DNA of 13,244 nt from assembly GCA_015661795.1 (NCBI GenBank), contig DQVJ01000096.1, positions 1 to 13,244 on the forward strand. Reading direction: 5' to 3'. This document shows positions 6,149-13,111 of this stretch, piece after piece. Position 1 is the stretch's first letter; each line of letters begins with the position of its first letter. The translations under genes and the position numbers were made by a program. Under the pieces are notes generated by a model. The model ran no database searches, was not told the origin of the DNA, and saw only the letters and a list, made by a program, of their open reading frames with translations. This DNA comes from Sulfurovum sp. (lineage in GTDB: Bacteria > Campylobacterota > Campylobacteria > Campylobacterales > Sulfurovaceae).

Positions 6149-8023
6149 TTACTCTACTTCTGCATCGATAACATCGTCATCGTCTGCTTTTTTAGCTTCT
6201 GGCTTTGCATCACCTTGTTCTTTTGCATACATTGCTTCTGCTAATTTATGACTTTTCTCAGTCAATACTTTTACTTTTTCTTCAATTTGCTCTTTTGTTG
6301 CAGAATCATCTTTCAATGTCTCTTCCAAATCAGTGATAGCAGCTTCAATACCTTCTTTTTCTGTGGCATCGAAGTTTTCACCAAGGTCAGTCAGTGACTT
6401 ACGTGTTTGGTGTACCAATGCATCAGCTTGGTTTCTAGCTTCCACGACTTCTTTTCTTTTTTCATCTTCAGCTTTATTCGCTTCAGCATCTTGTACCATT
6501 TTTTCGATTTCTTCATCTGAAAGCCCGCTTGAACCAGTGATTTTGATCTCTTGAGATTTACCAGTTCCTTTATCAACTGCCGATACTGTCAAGATACCAT
6601 TGGCATCGATATCAAATGTTACTTCAATTTGTGGCACACCACGAGGAGCTGCAGGAATGTCTCTAAGTTCAAACATACCTAGTGATTTATTGTCTTTAGA
6701 AAACTCTCTTTCCCCTTGAAGTACATGAATACTTACTGCTGGCTGGTTATCTTCGGCTGTTGAGAATACTTGTGACTTCTTCGCAGGAATTGTAGTTCCT
6801 TTTTCGATGACTTTAGTCGTCACTCCACCTAAGGTCTCAATACCAAGAGAAAGAGGTGTAACGTCAAGTAAAAGAACATCTTTCACATCACCTGCAAGTA
6901 CACCACCCTGGATAGCAGCACCAAGTGCAACCACTTCATCTGGGTTGACAGACTTGTTAAGCTCTTTACCAAAGAATTTCTTCATCTCTTCTTGTACCAG
7001 TGGGATTCTTGTTGAACCACCAACCATTACGATTTCATTGATATCAGACTTAGAAAGTCCTGCATCTTTAAGTACAGACTCTACTGTTTTAATAGTAGAT
7101 GCTACCAAATCACCGATAAGTGACTCAAATTTTGCTCTTGTGATTTTTGTCACTAAGTGTTTAGGTCCAGAAGCATCTGCTGTAATAAACGGCAAGTTAA
7201 TTTCAGTCTCTGTAGAAGATGAAAGTTCTTTTTTCGCTGTCTCTGCTGCATCTTTAACACGTTGTAGTGCCATCACATCAGCTTTTACATCGATGCCTGT
7301 TTCATTTTTAAACTCTTCAGCAACATAGTCAATGATTTTGTTATCAAAGTCATCACCACCAAGGAACGCATCCCCACCAGTTGCCATAACTTCAACTACG
7401 CCGTCACCAGTTTCGAGTGCTGTAACATCAAATGTACCACCACCTAAATCGTAAACAACAATTTGCTCTGATTCTTTTTTGTCAAGACCATAGGCAAGTG
7501 CTGCTGATGTTGGTTCATTGATGATTCTCAGTACATTAAGACCTGCGATAGTTCCTGCTTCTTTTGTTGCTTTTCTTTGAGCATCATTAAAGTAAGCTGG
7601 TACCGTAATAACTGCGTCAGTTACAGTTTCACCAAGGTATGCTTCTGCATCTTCTTTCATCTTCATGAGTACTTTTGCAGAAATCTCTTGTGGAGTATAC
7701 GTTTTGCCACCTACTTCGATAGCACACGCACCTGAACGGTCTATAATATGATAAGGAAGCTTCTCTTGTGCTTCTTTAGCCTTATCTTCGCTCATCATAA
7801 GACCCATAATTCTCTTAATAGAGTAAATCGTCTTCTCTGGGTTCGTGATCGCTTGTCTTTTTGCAGACTCTCCTACAAGAATCTCACCTTTATCTGTAAA
7901 TGCAACAATAGAAGGTGTTGTATTTTTACCTTCTTTGTTTGCAATAATCTTTGCTTCGCCATTTTCAAACACTGCCATTGCAGAGTTTGTTGTTCCTAAA
8001 TCTATTCCTAATACTTTTGCCAT
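6149..8023 (-). CDS. dnaK: Molecular chaperone DnaK (Hsp70)
   Basis: 624-residue Hsp70, the ATP-driven cytoplasmic chaperone that works with GrpE and DnaJ. Visible landmarks are the N-terminal phosphate loop GIDLGTTNS (6-14), the second phosphate motif VYDLGGGTFDV (190-200), the adenosine motif IVMVGGSTRIP (331-341), and the interdomain linker DVLLLDVTP (382-390), followed by the substrate domain and a helical lid. The tail is acidic (DDDDVIDAEVE). Length and motifs are normal for the family. The gene follows grpE after 98 bases that contain its own -10 box and an HAIR-like inverted repeat; AAAGGAA precedes the ATG. dnaJ is not in the window. Confidence 0.98.
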   Translation of the reverse strand: MAKVLGIDLGTTNSAMAVFENGEAKIIANKEGKNTTPSIVAFTDKGEILVGESAKRQAITNPEKTIYSIKRIMGLMMSEDKAKEAQEKLPYHIIDRSGACAIEVGGKTYTPQEISAKVLMKMKEDAEAYLGETVTDAVITVPAYFNDAQRKATKEAGTIAGLNVLRIINEPTSAALAYGLDKKESEQIVVYDLGGGTFDVTALETGDGVVEVMATGGDAFLGGDDFDNKIIDYVAEEFKNETGIDVKADVMALQRVKDAAETAKKELSSSTETEINLPFITADASGPKHLVTKITRAKFESLIGDLVASTIKTVESVLKDAGLSKSDINEIVMVGGSTRIPLVQEEMKKFFGKELNKSVNPDEVVALGAAIQGGVLAGDVKDVLLLDVTPLSLGIETLGGVTTKVIEKGTTIPAKKSQVFSTAEDNQPAVSIHVLQGEREFSKDNKSLGMFELRDIPAAPRGVPQIEVTFDIDANGILTVSAVDKGTGKSQEIKITGSSGLSDEEIEKMVQDAEANKAEDEKRKEVVEARNQADALVHQTRKSLTDLGENFDATEKEGIEAAITDLEETLKDDSATKEQIEEKVKVLTEKSHKLAEAMYAKEQGDAKPEAKKADDDDVIDAEVE

Positions 8024-8060
8024 ATCATTTCCTTTTACGCTTAATTTTTTATCTGGTGCT

Positions 8061-8066
8061 ATTATA
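8061..8066 (-). promoter_or_regulatory. -10 box of dnaK
   Basis: TATAAT on the minus strand (8066-8061), preceded directly by TG. It lies about 38 bases before the dnaK ATG, so dnaK can be transcribed separately from grpE. The -35 region is poor. Confidence 0.5.
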
Positions 8067-8091
8067 CACTTACTATTACCTGAATAATTGC

Positions 8092-8116
8092 AACTTTAGT
8101 TGCATACACTAAAGTT
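8092..8116. promoter_or_regulatory. HAIR-like operator upstream of dnaK
   Basis: AACTTTAGT (8092-8100), spacer TGCATAC, ACTAAAGTT (8108-8116): a perfect 9-bp inverted repeat with a 7-base spacer. The core CTTTAGT-N7-ACTAAAG differs from the HspR operator consensus CTTGAGT-N7-ACTCAAG by one symmetrical base per arm. It begins 6 bases after the grpE stop and is centred about 40 bases upstream of the dnaK -10 box. It shares arms with a competing small hairpin TGCAAC-ttta-GTTGCA (8089-8104). HspR binding is an inference. Confidence 0.55.
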
Positions 8117-8121
8117 TATTT

Positions 8122-8679
8122 TTATTTACAGGTGCTCACCATAGCTGGTCTCAACACTCTATCTTTTATCATATACCCTTTTTGCATGACCTGAACTACA
8201 TCACCCTCTTCATGCTCATCACTTTCGACTTGCATGATAGCCTGATGTACTTCTGGGTTAAATTCACCTGAACAGTCTACCTCTTTGATACTGTTTTTTT
8301 CTAAAATCTTTTTAAGTTGTTCATAGGTAAGCGTAACACCCTCTTTCATATTGGATAAAACTTCTGAAGAGTTTTCTTCATCAGCTCCTTCTATAGAAGT
8401 TAAAGCATTTTCAAATGAATCAATCACTGCTAAAATATCTTTTGCAAAACTCTCATTGGCATAAGCTACTGCATTCATTTTATCTTTTTCCAAACGTCTT
8501 TTAGAGTTTTCAAAATCAGCATGTGCTCTTAAGTATTTATCTTTGTACTCGGCCGCTTCAGCCTGTGCTGCTTCTAAAGGATCAACTTCAACCGTCTCTT
8601 CTTCATTGACTTCACTTTTTGTTTGCTCCTGCTCTTCAGCCTGAGATTCTTCAAGATTTTCTTGTTCTTCTTGACTCAT
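8122..8679 (-). CDS. grpE: Nucleotide exchange factor GrpE
   Basis: 185-residue GrpE that releases ADP from DnaK. The N-terminus is strongly acidic and Gln/Glu-rich (1-35), followed by the long dimerising coiled coil (about 36-75, EYKDKYLRAHADFENSKRR) and the C-terminal beta domain with the signature FNPEVHQAI ... GYMIKDRVLRPAMV. ATG at 8679 is chosen because a strong AAAGGAGGT (8694-8686) lies 6 bases before it. A longer frame opening with TTG at 8763 is ruled out because that TTG is part of the -35 box. It is the first gene of the operon with dnaK; no hrcA precedes it, unlike many bacteria where hrcA-grpE-dnaK is the rule. Confidence 0.97.
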   Translation of the reverse strand: MSQEEQENLEESQAEEQEQTKSEVNEEETVEVDPLEAAQAEAAEYKDKYLRAHADFENSKRRLEKDKMNAVAYANESFAKDILAVIDSFENALTSIEGADEENSSEVLSNMKEGVTLTYEQLKKILEKNSIKEVDCSGEFNPEVHQAIMQVESDEHEEGDVVQVMQKGYMIKDRVLRPAMVSTCK

Positions 8680-8733
8680 AAACAGACCTCCTTTATCTTT
8701 TAATAGTGCATCAAAATTTAAATGCTTAAAAGG

Positions 8734-8763
8734 ATTATACAACATTGAGCTTATCTTTGTCAA
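8734..8763 (-). promoter_or_regulatory. Consensus promoter of grpE-dnaK
   Basis: On the minus strand a perfect TTGACA (8763-8758) and perfect TATAAT (8739-8734) are separated by 18 bases. This is an unusually good sigma-70 promoter for an AT-rich genome in which -35 boxes are generally weak. It fits a strong housekeeping promoter that is held down by a repressor and released on heat shock. Confidence 0.8.
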
Positions 8764-8770
8764 GTACTAG

Positions 8771-8791
8771 GTTTAGTGTATATGACTAAAC
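8771..8791. promoter_or_regulatory. HAIR-like operator upstream of grpE
   Basis: GTTTAGT (8771-8777), spacer GTATATG, ACTAAAC (8785-8791): a perfect 7-bp inverted repeat with a 7-base spacer, ending 7 bases before the grpE -35 box. It shares TTTAGT-N7-ACTAAA with the dnaK-proximal repeat at 8092-8116. It is also about 50 bases upstream of the candidate -10 (TATACT, 8839-8844) of the divergent GGDEF/EAL gene, so it could serve both. Confidence 0.55.
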
Positions 8792-8891
8792 TATAAAAAC
8801 AGCCTAAATTGAAACTTTTATACACTATTGATTTATGTTATACTATACAACAAAGTAAGGCTTACTCTAAGCAAGAGGGAGGCACAGAAAG

Positions 8892-10694
8892 TTGCATAAA
8901 TTATTAAAATATCAGCTGGATGCGTTATCAATAAAAAAAGATACACTAAGCATACCAAATCATCAACTTAAAAAACTCTTTCAAATGATATCTACAACCT
9001 ATCATGAACATATTACTGATAATACTATGCCACGCACACTCATGCAAACTGTATTCCAAGAAGCTACAGAAGGAATCATCATTGAGGATGCAAAAAGGTA
9101 TGTTATCCAAATTAATGATGCAATGGAGAAGATTTTAGGTATACCAAAAGCACAATTGATTGGGAAACACTCAAACTATTTATCTGATATGATTTCACTA
9201 GAAACACAAGAGAGTATCTACACGGCTATGCTAAAAAAAGGTTCATGGCAGGGAGAGGTAGAAGTCCATCCAGACAATTCAAAAACTATACAAGGATGGC
9301 TTACTCTAGATGCTATCATGGATAAAAAAAATGCGCTTCAATATGTATTAATTATGATAACAGATATTTCTAAACTTTACGAATCAAAAAATAAAATGGA
9401 ATATTTAGCCTCTTACGATAGCTTAACCAACTTACCAAATCGTTCTCTTCTTTTTAAACAACTGAAGCAGTCTATCTCCTCCATGGAACGTAAAAATAGT
9501 AAAGGAATGCTGCTTTTTATAGATATAGATCATTTTAAAGAATTTAATGACAATTATGGACACCATATCGGTGATCAGGTTTTACGTTTGGTCGCAAAGA
9601 AAATTACCTCTATATGTAGAGAAGAAGATATACTTGGTCGTTTAAGTGGTGATGAATTTCTTCTTATTAGTGAAGATATTAATGATCAAAATGCGATAAA
9701 CACCATTATCCATAAGATTCAAGATATTTTCAAACATCCTCAAAATATTTCAAACCTTTCACTCGATATCAGCATTAGTATAGGTGTTGTATTTTACCCA
9801 AAAGATGCTCATACTCCCGAGATGCTTATTAATGCTGCAGACCAGGCTATGTACTCTGTAAAAAAGAGTGGGCGCAACAATTATGCTTTTTATTCACAAC
9901 AGATGTCTGATACAGCCAATGAATATTTTTTTATACAAAATGCTTTAAAAGATGCTATCCGTTCAGAAAACTTTACACTGGTCTACCAGCCGCAATATTC
10001 ACTGCAAGACAATACTATCACAGGTATTGAGGTTCTCTTACGGTGTACCCACTCACGTATACGAGACATACCTATTGAACGTCTTATTTCCATTGCTGAG
10101 AACTCAGGACTTATTAATAAAATAAGCTATATTGTGTTAAATATGGTTTGTATACAACTTTACAAATGGGAACTTTTAGGTCTTCATGTTCCTCCAGTTG
10201 CAGTGAATCTGTCTCGAAAAGAGTTACATGCTAAAAATCTTATTATCACTATCCATAATGCCCTATCACAATATAATCTATCTTCAAATACCATAGAACT
10301 TGAAATCACAGAAAGTGCATTTCTCCATGAAAGTGATATTGTAATAGATAACATTACAAGGTTACAAAAACTTGGATACACCTTTGCTCTTGATGATTAT
10401 GGTACAGGATTTTCATCACTTGCCAATATTAAGACATTTCAGTTTGATAAATTAAAGATAGATAAATCATTTATTGATAATCTTCCTCTAGACAAAGATG
10501 ATCAGGTGATTGTATCAGCGACTATCCGTATGGCGAAAGAATTAGGATTAACTGTTATTGCTGAAGGGGTAGAGACAGAAAGCCAAGTGCAAATCCTCAA
10601 AAGTTTTGGCTGTGACATTGTACAGGGGTTTTTCTATTCTAAACCACTCCTACAAAAAGATATAGAAAAGTTATTATTAAAATCTAGTGAATAA
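8892..10694 (+). CDS. PAS-GGDEF-EAL cyclic-di-GMP enzyme
   Basis: 600-residue soluble protein without membrane segments. A PAS sensor (about 50-160) is followed by a GGDEF domain (about 163-335) and an EAL domain (about 345-590). The GGDEF signature reads SGDEF (252-256), with an RxxD inhibitory site R243-D246 five residues before it. The EAL motif reads EVL (380-382); the other catalytic positions are kept: N439, E471, D501/D502 in DDYGTGFSS, K522, E558 and E561 in AEGVE, and Q578 in QGF. It is therefore likely to make and/or break c-di-GMP under PAS control. TTG at 8892 is used because GAGGGAGG (8875-8882) lies 9 bases upstream and the next in-frame ATG (residue 32) lacks one. A possible -10, TATACT, is at 8839-8844. 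Divergent from grpE-dnaK and convergent with rpsO. Confidence 0.93.
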   Translation: MHKLLKYQLDALSIKKDTLSIPNHQLKKLFQMISTTYHEHITDNTMPRTLMQTVFQEATEGIIIEDAKRYVIQINDAMEKILGIPKAQLIGKHSNYLSDMISLETQESIYTAMLKKGSWQGEVEVHPDNSKTIQGWLTLDAIMDKKNALQYVLIMITDISKLYESKNKMEYLASYDSLTNLPNRSLLFKQLKQSISSMERKNSKGMLLFIDIDHFKEFNDNYGHHIGDQVLRLVAKKITSICREEDILGRLSGDEFLLISEDINDQNAINTIIHKIQDIFKHPQNISNLSLDISISIGVVFYPKDAHTPEMLINAADQAMYSVKKSGRNNYAFYSQQMSDTANEYFFIQNALKDAIRSENFTLVYQPQYSLQDNTITGIEVLLRCTHSRIRDIPIERLISIAENSGLINKISYIVLNMVCIQLYKWELLGLHVPPVAVNLSRKELHAKNLIITIHNALSQYNLSSNTIELEITESAFLHESDIVIDNITRLQKLGYTFALDDYGTGFSSLANIKTFQFDKLKIDKSFIDNLPLDKDDQVIVSATIRMAKELGLTVIAEGVETESQVQILKSFGCDIVQGFFYSKPLLQKDIEKLLLKSSE

Positions 10695-10723
10695 AAGATT
10701 GATTGGGTAAAAAAGGTAGAGAG

Positions 10724-10758
10724 GCTAAAGACAACTACATTATATAGTTGTCTTTAGC
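10724..10758. terminator. 14-bp perfect hairpin between convergent genes
   Basis: GCTAAAGACAACTA (10724-10737) pairs perfectly with TAGTTGTCTTTAGC (10745-10758) over the loop CATTATA. On the minus strand it follows rpsO and is trailed after 9 bases by six T (from the A-run near 10709-10714), so it best fits an rpsO terminator. It may also stop transcription from the GGDEF/EAL gene. Confidence 0.7.
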
Positions 10759-10775
10759 TGTTGTCGGGATAAAAC

Positions 10776-11045
10776 TTAGTTTCTAATTCCCAAGTCTGTT
10801 TTAATAGTGTTCCATCTTTTAAGATCTGTCTTTTTAAGGTATCTCATAAGTCTTCTTCTTTGTCCAACTAATTTAAGTAGTCCAAGTCTTGAAGAGTGAT
10901 CTTTTTTATTTGTTTTAAGGTGTTCCGTTAAGTAAATAATTCTCTCTGTTAAAAGTGCAACCTGTACTTCTGTAGAACCTGTATCGTTTTCGCCTCTTGC
11001 GTACTTAGCAATGATTTCTGCTTTTTTCGCCTGATCTAAAGCCAT
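10776..11045 (-). CDS. rpsO: 30S ribosomal protein S15
   Basis: 89-residue S15, which binds 16S rRNA at the central-domain three-way junction early in 30S assembly. The family hallmarks are GSTEVQVALLTERI (23-36), LTEHLKTNKKDHSSRLGLLKLVGQRRRLMRYLK, and the end LGIRN. Normal length. AGGAGGT lies 5 bases before the ATG at 11045. It is not followed by pnp here and forms a single-gene unit ended by the 10724-10758 hairpin. S15 autoregulates its own leader in other bacteria; the short leader here is not long enough to judge by eye. Confidence 0.98.
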   Translation of the reverse strand: MALDQAKKAEIIAKYARGENDTGSTEVQVALLTERIIYLTEHLKTNKKDHSSRLGLLKLVGQRRRLMRYLKKTDLKRWNTIKTDLGIRN

Positions 11046-11085
11046 AATGACCTCCTGATTGGTATTTAATTCTCAAATTGAGTCC

Positions 11086-11098
11086 GAAATAATAGCAT
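11086..11098 (-). promoter_or_regulatory. Extended -10 of rpsO
   Basis: TGC-TATTAT on the minus strand, about 43 bases before the rpsO ATG. It matches an extended -10; no convincing -35 is present. The palindrome CTCAA-a-TTGAG (11072-11082) lies just downstream in the predicted leader. Confidence 0.4.
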
Positions 11099-11106
11099 AA
11101 TAAACT

Positions 11107-11125
11107 TACTAATTTCTGATTAGTA
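11107..11125. promoter_or_regulatory. Candidate Rrf2 operator, TACTAAT-N5-ATTAGTA
   Basis: A perfect 7-bp inverted repeat with a 5-base spacer (TTCTG) in the divergent region between rpsO and the Rrf2 gene. The TACTAAT half occurs again at 11195-11201, overlapping the Rrf2 start codon; as GGATACTAAT (11192-11201) it is the reverse complement of ATTAGTATCC at 11119-11128. Repressor autoregulation through these sites is an inference. Confidence 0.4.
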
Positions 11126-11199
11126 TCCGTCTTTCTCATAGACAAGCCACTTTGAATTAAAATTAGAGTAAAATAGTCTTAAATACGGAAAGGATACTA

Positions 11200-11598
11200 A
11201 TGCTTCTAACCCGCGCAAGTGAATATGCTTTACTGTCCTTGGATGTCATAAGGAAATCCCAAACTCCTATTGGAGTAGGACAGCTTGCAGCTGAATTATC
11301 TATCCCAAAAAGTTTTCTTGCGAAGATTTTACAAAGTCTTGCAAAAAAGGGTATTCTGGACTCACATAAAGGTGCACATGGTGGTTTTATATTAGCAAAA
11401 AAAATAGATGAAATTTCTGTTCATGAAGTCATCTTGGCTGCAGAAGGAAAATCCCCAGCAGTATTTGACTGCACCCAATATACACAGACTTGTCCAAATG
11501 GCAGTATCGGCACATGTGCGATCTCTCCTTTTTTGGCCAACTTCCAAAAAAGAATAGACAGTTTTTTACATAACCTAACCCTAGGTGACATACTTTAA
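11200..11598 (+). CDS. Rrf2 family transcriptional regulator with three cysteines
   Basis: 132-residue winged-helix repressor. The N-terminal helix-turn-helix starts LLTRASEYALLSLDVI and contains LAAELSIPKSFLAKILQSLAKKG, and the wing reads HKGAHGGFILAKK, all typical of Rrf2. C91, C98 and C106 (DC-x6-C-x7-C) fall in the position of the IscR/NsrR cysteine cluster, so it probably binds an iron-sulphur cluster and senses iron, oxygen or nitric oxide. AAAGGA lies before the ATG. Candidate operator half-sites lie upstream (11107-11125) and over the start codon, so autorepression is plausible. It is followed 30 bases later by the DHH gene on the same strand; they may be co-transcribed. The family does not separate IscR, NsrR and RsrR-type members by eye. 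Confidence 0.88.
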   Translation: MLLTRASEYALLSLDVIRKSQTPIGVGQLAAELSIPKSFLAKILQSLAKKGILDSHKGAHGGFILAKKIDEISVHEVILAAEGKSPAVFDCTQYTQTCPNGSIGTCAISPFLANFQKRIDSFLHNLTLGDIL

Positions 11599-11628
11599 CC
11601 CAAAACTCTAAACAAGGCTCAACTTTCA

Positions 11629-12675
11629 ATGCAACATATTTACCACCTCTCACATATTGACTTAGATGGCTACGGATGCCAATACCTTTCACAAAAATGT
11701 TTCGACACCATAGACTGTTACAATGCCAACTATGGACCAGAAGTACCTGCTCGTTTAGGTGAAATCGTCAACAAAATAGAACAAGACAAATTTATACAAG
11801 GTGATGAAATAGAACGACTTATACTCATTACAGACCTTAACCTCACCACCAAAGAAGGTGCATGGATAGAAAAAGAGGCTGTTCGTATAGGTGCGAAGCT
11901 TCAACTGCTTGACCACCATGCCACAGGAGCAAATGCTGCGGAACGTTTTGCATGGTACTACCTAGACACCAAACGCTGTGCGACACTCATCACCTATGAA
12001 TGGCTGCAAAAACATTATGATTTTGACAAAAATAATATGCTTTCACGTATCGTGCAAGCTATTAATGCCATAGATATTTGGATAAGTGATGATGAACTCT
12101 TTGAGTTTGGAAAAGTAATGCTTGGGATGATTTCTGGAGCACGGGAAATAGGACGCATTTTATTTCCAGCAGAAGACAGAGCATTTAAACTCTCCATGAT
12201 AGAAGCGGCTAAAAACCTTGTTGATGCTGAAGATGCGCCTATAAAACTAGATGATGCTTTGCATCCAACGAAAAAAGCCTTTTTTAAACAAGAAAAAAAT
12301 GATACCAAAGACAACCTTGTGGCACACTTCGTTACAAACTTACTTACAAAAGACAGACAACGTCTTACCATAGACTACAAAGGTCACAAAGGTATACTTG
12401 GCTATAACGTGGGCAATGCTTCTATCATTGGCAATGCTTCTATGGTGGCTAATCCAGACTATGACTTCTATATGGATGTGAACTTCAGAGGAAATTTTTC
12501 TTTACGTTCTAACAATAAACTAGATGTCTCTGCTATGGCAGCCCATATAGGTAACGGTGGAGGGCATGTCAATGCATCAGGTGGTAAGATAGAAGGATAC
12601 AAAGACTCATTTGTCTATGCTGATGTACGTAAATTTATTCAAAACTACATAGATGAGAAGTGCAAAAAGGACTAA
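11629..12675 (+). CDS. DHH/DHHA1 family phosphoesterase (3'-5' oligonucleotidase-like)
   Basis: 348-residue soluble metal-dependent phosphoesterase. The DHH domain shows SHIDLDG (motif I, H9, D11, D13), ITDLN (D69, motif II) and LLDHHATG (D95, H96, H97, motif III). The C-terminal DHHA1 domain ends with the substrate-binding motif GNGGGHVNASGG (GGGH at 310-313). Metal ligands H9, D11, D13, D69 and H96 are all present, so it should be active. Families with this layout include NrnA/NrnB-type nanoRNases and cyclic dinucleotide phosphodiesterases. The short oligonucleotide role (NrnB-like) is a tentative guess. No strong ribosome site precedes the ATG, which fits translation coupled to the Rrf2 gene 30 bases upstream. 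It overlaps or abuts the next gene. Confidence 0.85.
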   Translation: MQHIYHLSHIDLDGYGCQYLSQKCFDTIDCYNANYGPEVPARLGEIVNKIEQDKFIQGDEIERLILITDLNLTTKEGAWIEKEAVRIGAKLQLLDHHATGANAAERFAWYYLDTKRCATLITYEWLQKHYDFDKNNMLSRIVQAINAIDIWISDDELFEFGKVMLGMISGAREIGRILFPAEDRAFKLSMIEAAKNLVDAEDAPIKLDDALHPTKKAFFKQEKNDTKDNLVAHFVTNLLTKDRQRLTIDYKGHKGILGYNVGNASIIGNASMVANPDYDFYMDVNFRGNFSLRSNNKLDVSAMAAHIGNGGGHVNASGGKIEGYKDSFVYADVRKFIQNYIDEKCKKD

Positions 12676-12679
12676 TCCT

Positions 12680-13111
12680 TTGCAAAACATTAAAAATGCG
12701 CTCCTTAAACGTCGTAAAATAGGTCTTATCATTCTTTTTATCATTGCAACTCTAGGTTATTTCATCGACCAGTATTATCCTTTTTCACCTCCAGAATATA
12801 TAAGCCCTGAATGGAGACATCCCTTTGTCTATTTTCTTATCATATATAAGATCATCGAATTGGGGATATTTTATTTACTCTTTTATAAAAGACACTCTAT
12901 TGCTCTGATAGAAGCAAAATTTCATCTACGTGCAGTAGAAAAGTTTGAAAAAAGTGCCAAACGGTTTTTCTTTTTAGTTCCCCAAGGCTCTATTGTCTTT
13001 GGGTTTCTTTCTTATAAACTTTCTGGTGAGATAATGTATTTATGGCTTTTTCTTTGCATTTCTTTTCTGACACTTCTACTCGTTAATCCAAATAACCTCA
13101 AAGAAAGCTAA
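12680..13111 (+). CDS. Small membrane protein of unknown function
   Basis: 143-residue protein (from TTG 12680) that I do not recognise. It has a basic N-terminus (LLKRRKIG), then about four hydrophobic segments at roughly 13-29, 49-69, 95-112 and 117-135, with a long charged stretch between the second and third. The start is a choice: TTG 12680 has AAAAGGA (12665-12671) 8 bases upstream, while an in-frame ATG at 12653 overlaps the DHH gene and has no ribosome site. The longer form would be 152 residues. The gene follows the DHH phosphoesterase immediately, so the two are probably co-translated. Its last 14 bases overlap the convergent acyltransferase-like gene. Confidence 0.65.
   Translation: MQNIKNALLKRRKIGLIILFIIATLGYFIDQYYPFSPPEYISPEWRHPFVYFLIIYKIIELGIFYLLFYKRHSIALIEAKFHLRAVEKFEKSAKRFFFLVPQGSIVFGFLSYKLSGEIMYLWLFLCISFLTLLLVNPNNLKES

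Noticed and set aside
6807..7328. A 173-codon open frame antisense to dnaK
   Set aside because: It lies wholly opposite a clear dnaK, is low-complexity Ser/Thr/Pro-rich, and has no ribosome site or family resemblance. Similar frames at 6333-6554, 7748-7999 and 7845-8087 are rejected for the same reason.
8680..8763. N-terminal 28-residue extension of GrpE
   Set aside because: Its TTG start coincides with the -35 box TTGACA and the -10 box lies inside it; the strong AAAGGAGGT points to ATG 8679.
8680..8891. CIRCE element (TTAGCACTC-N9-GAGTGCTAA) before grpE
   Set aside because: No such sequence is present; only the TTTAGT-N7-ACTAAA repeat is seen.
11072..11082. CTCAA-a-TTGAG as a HAIR half-site pair before rpsO
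   Set aside because: The spacing is 1 base, not 7, and it lies in the leader, so it does not match the operator.
12015..12371. A 118-codon minus-strand frame inside the DHH gene
   Set aside because: It is the complement of conserved DHH coding sequence with no own start signals.
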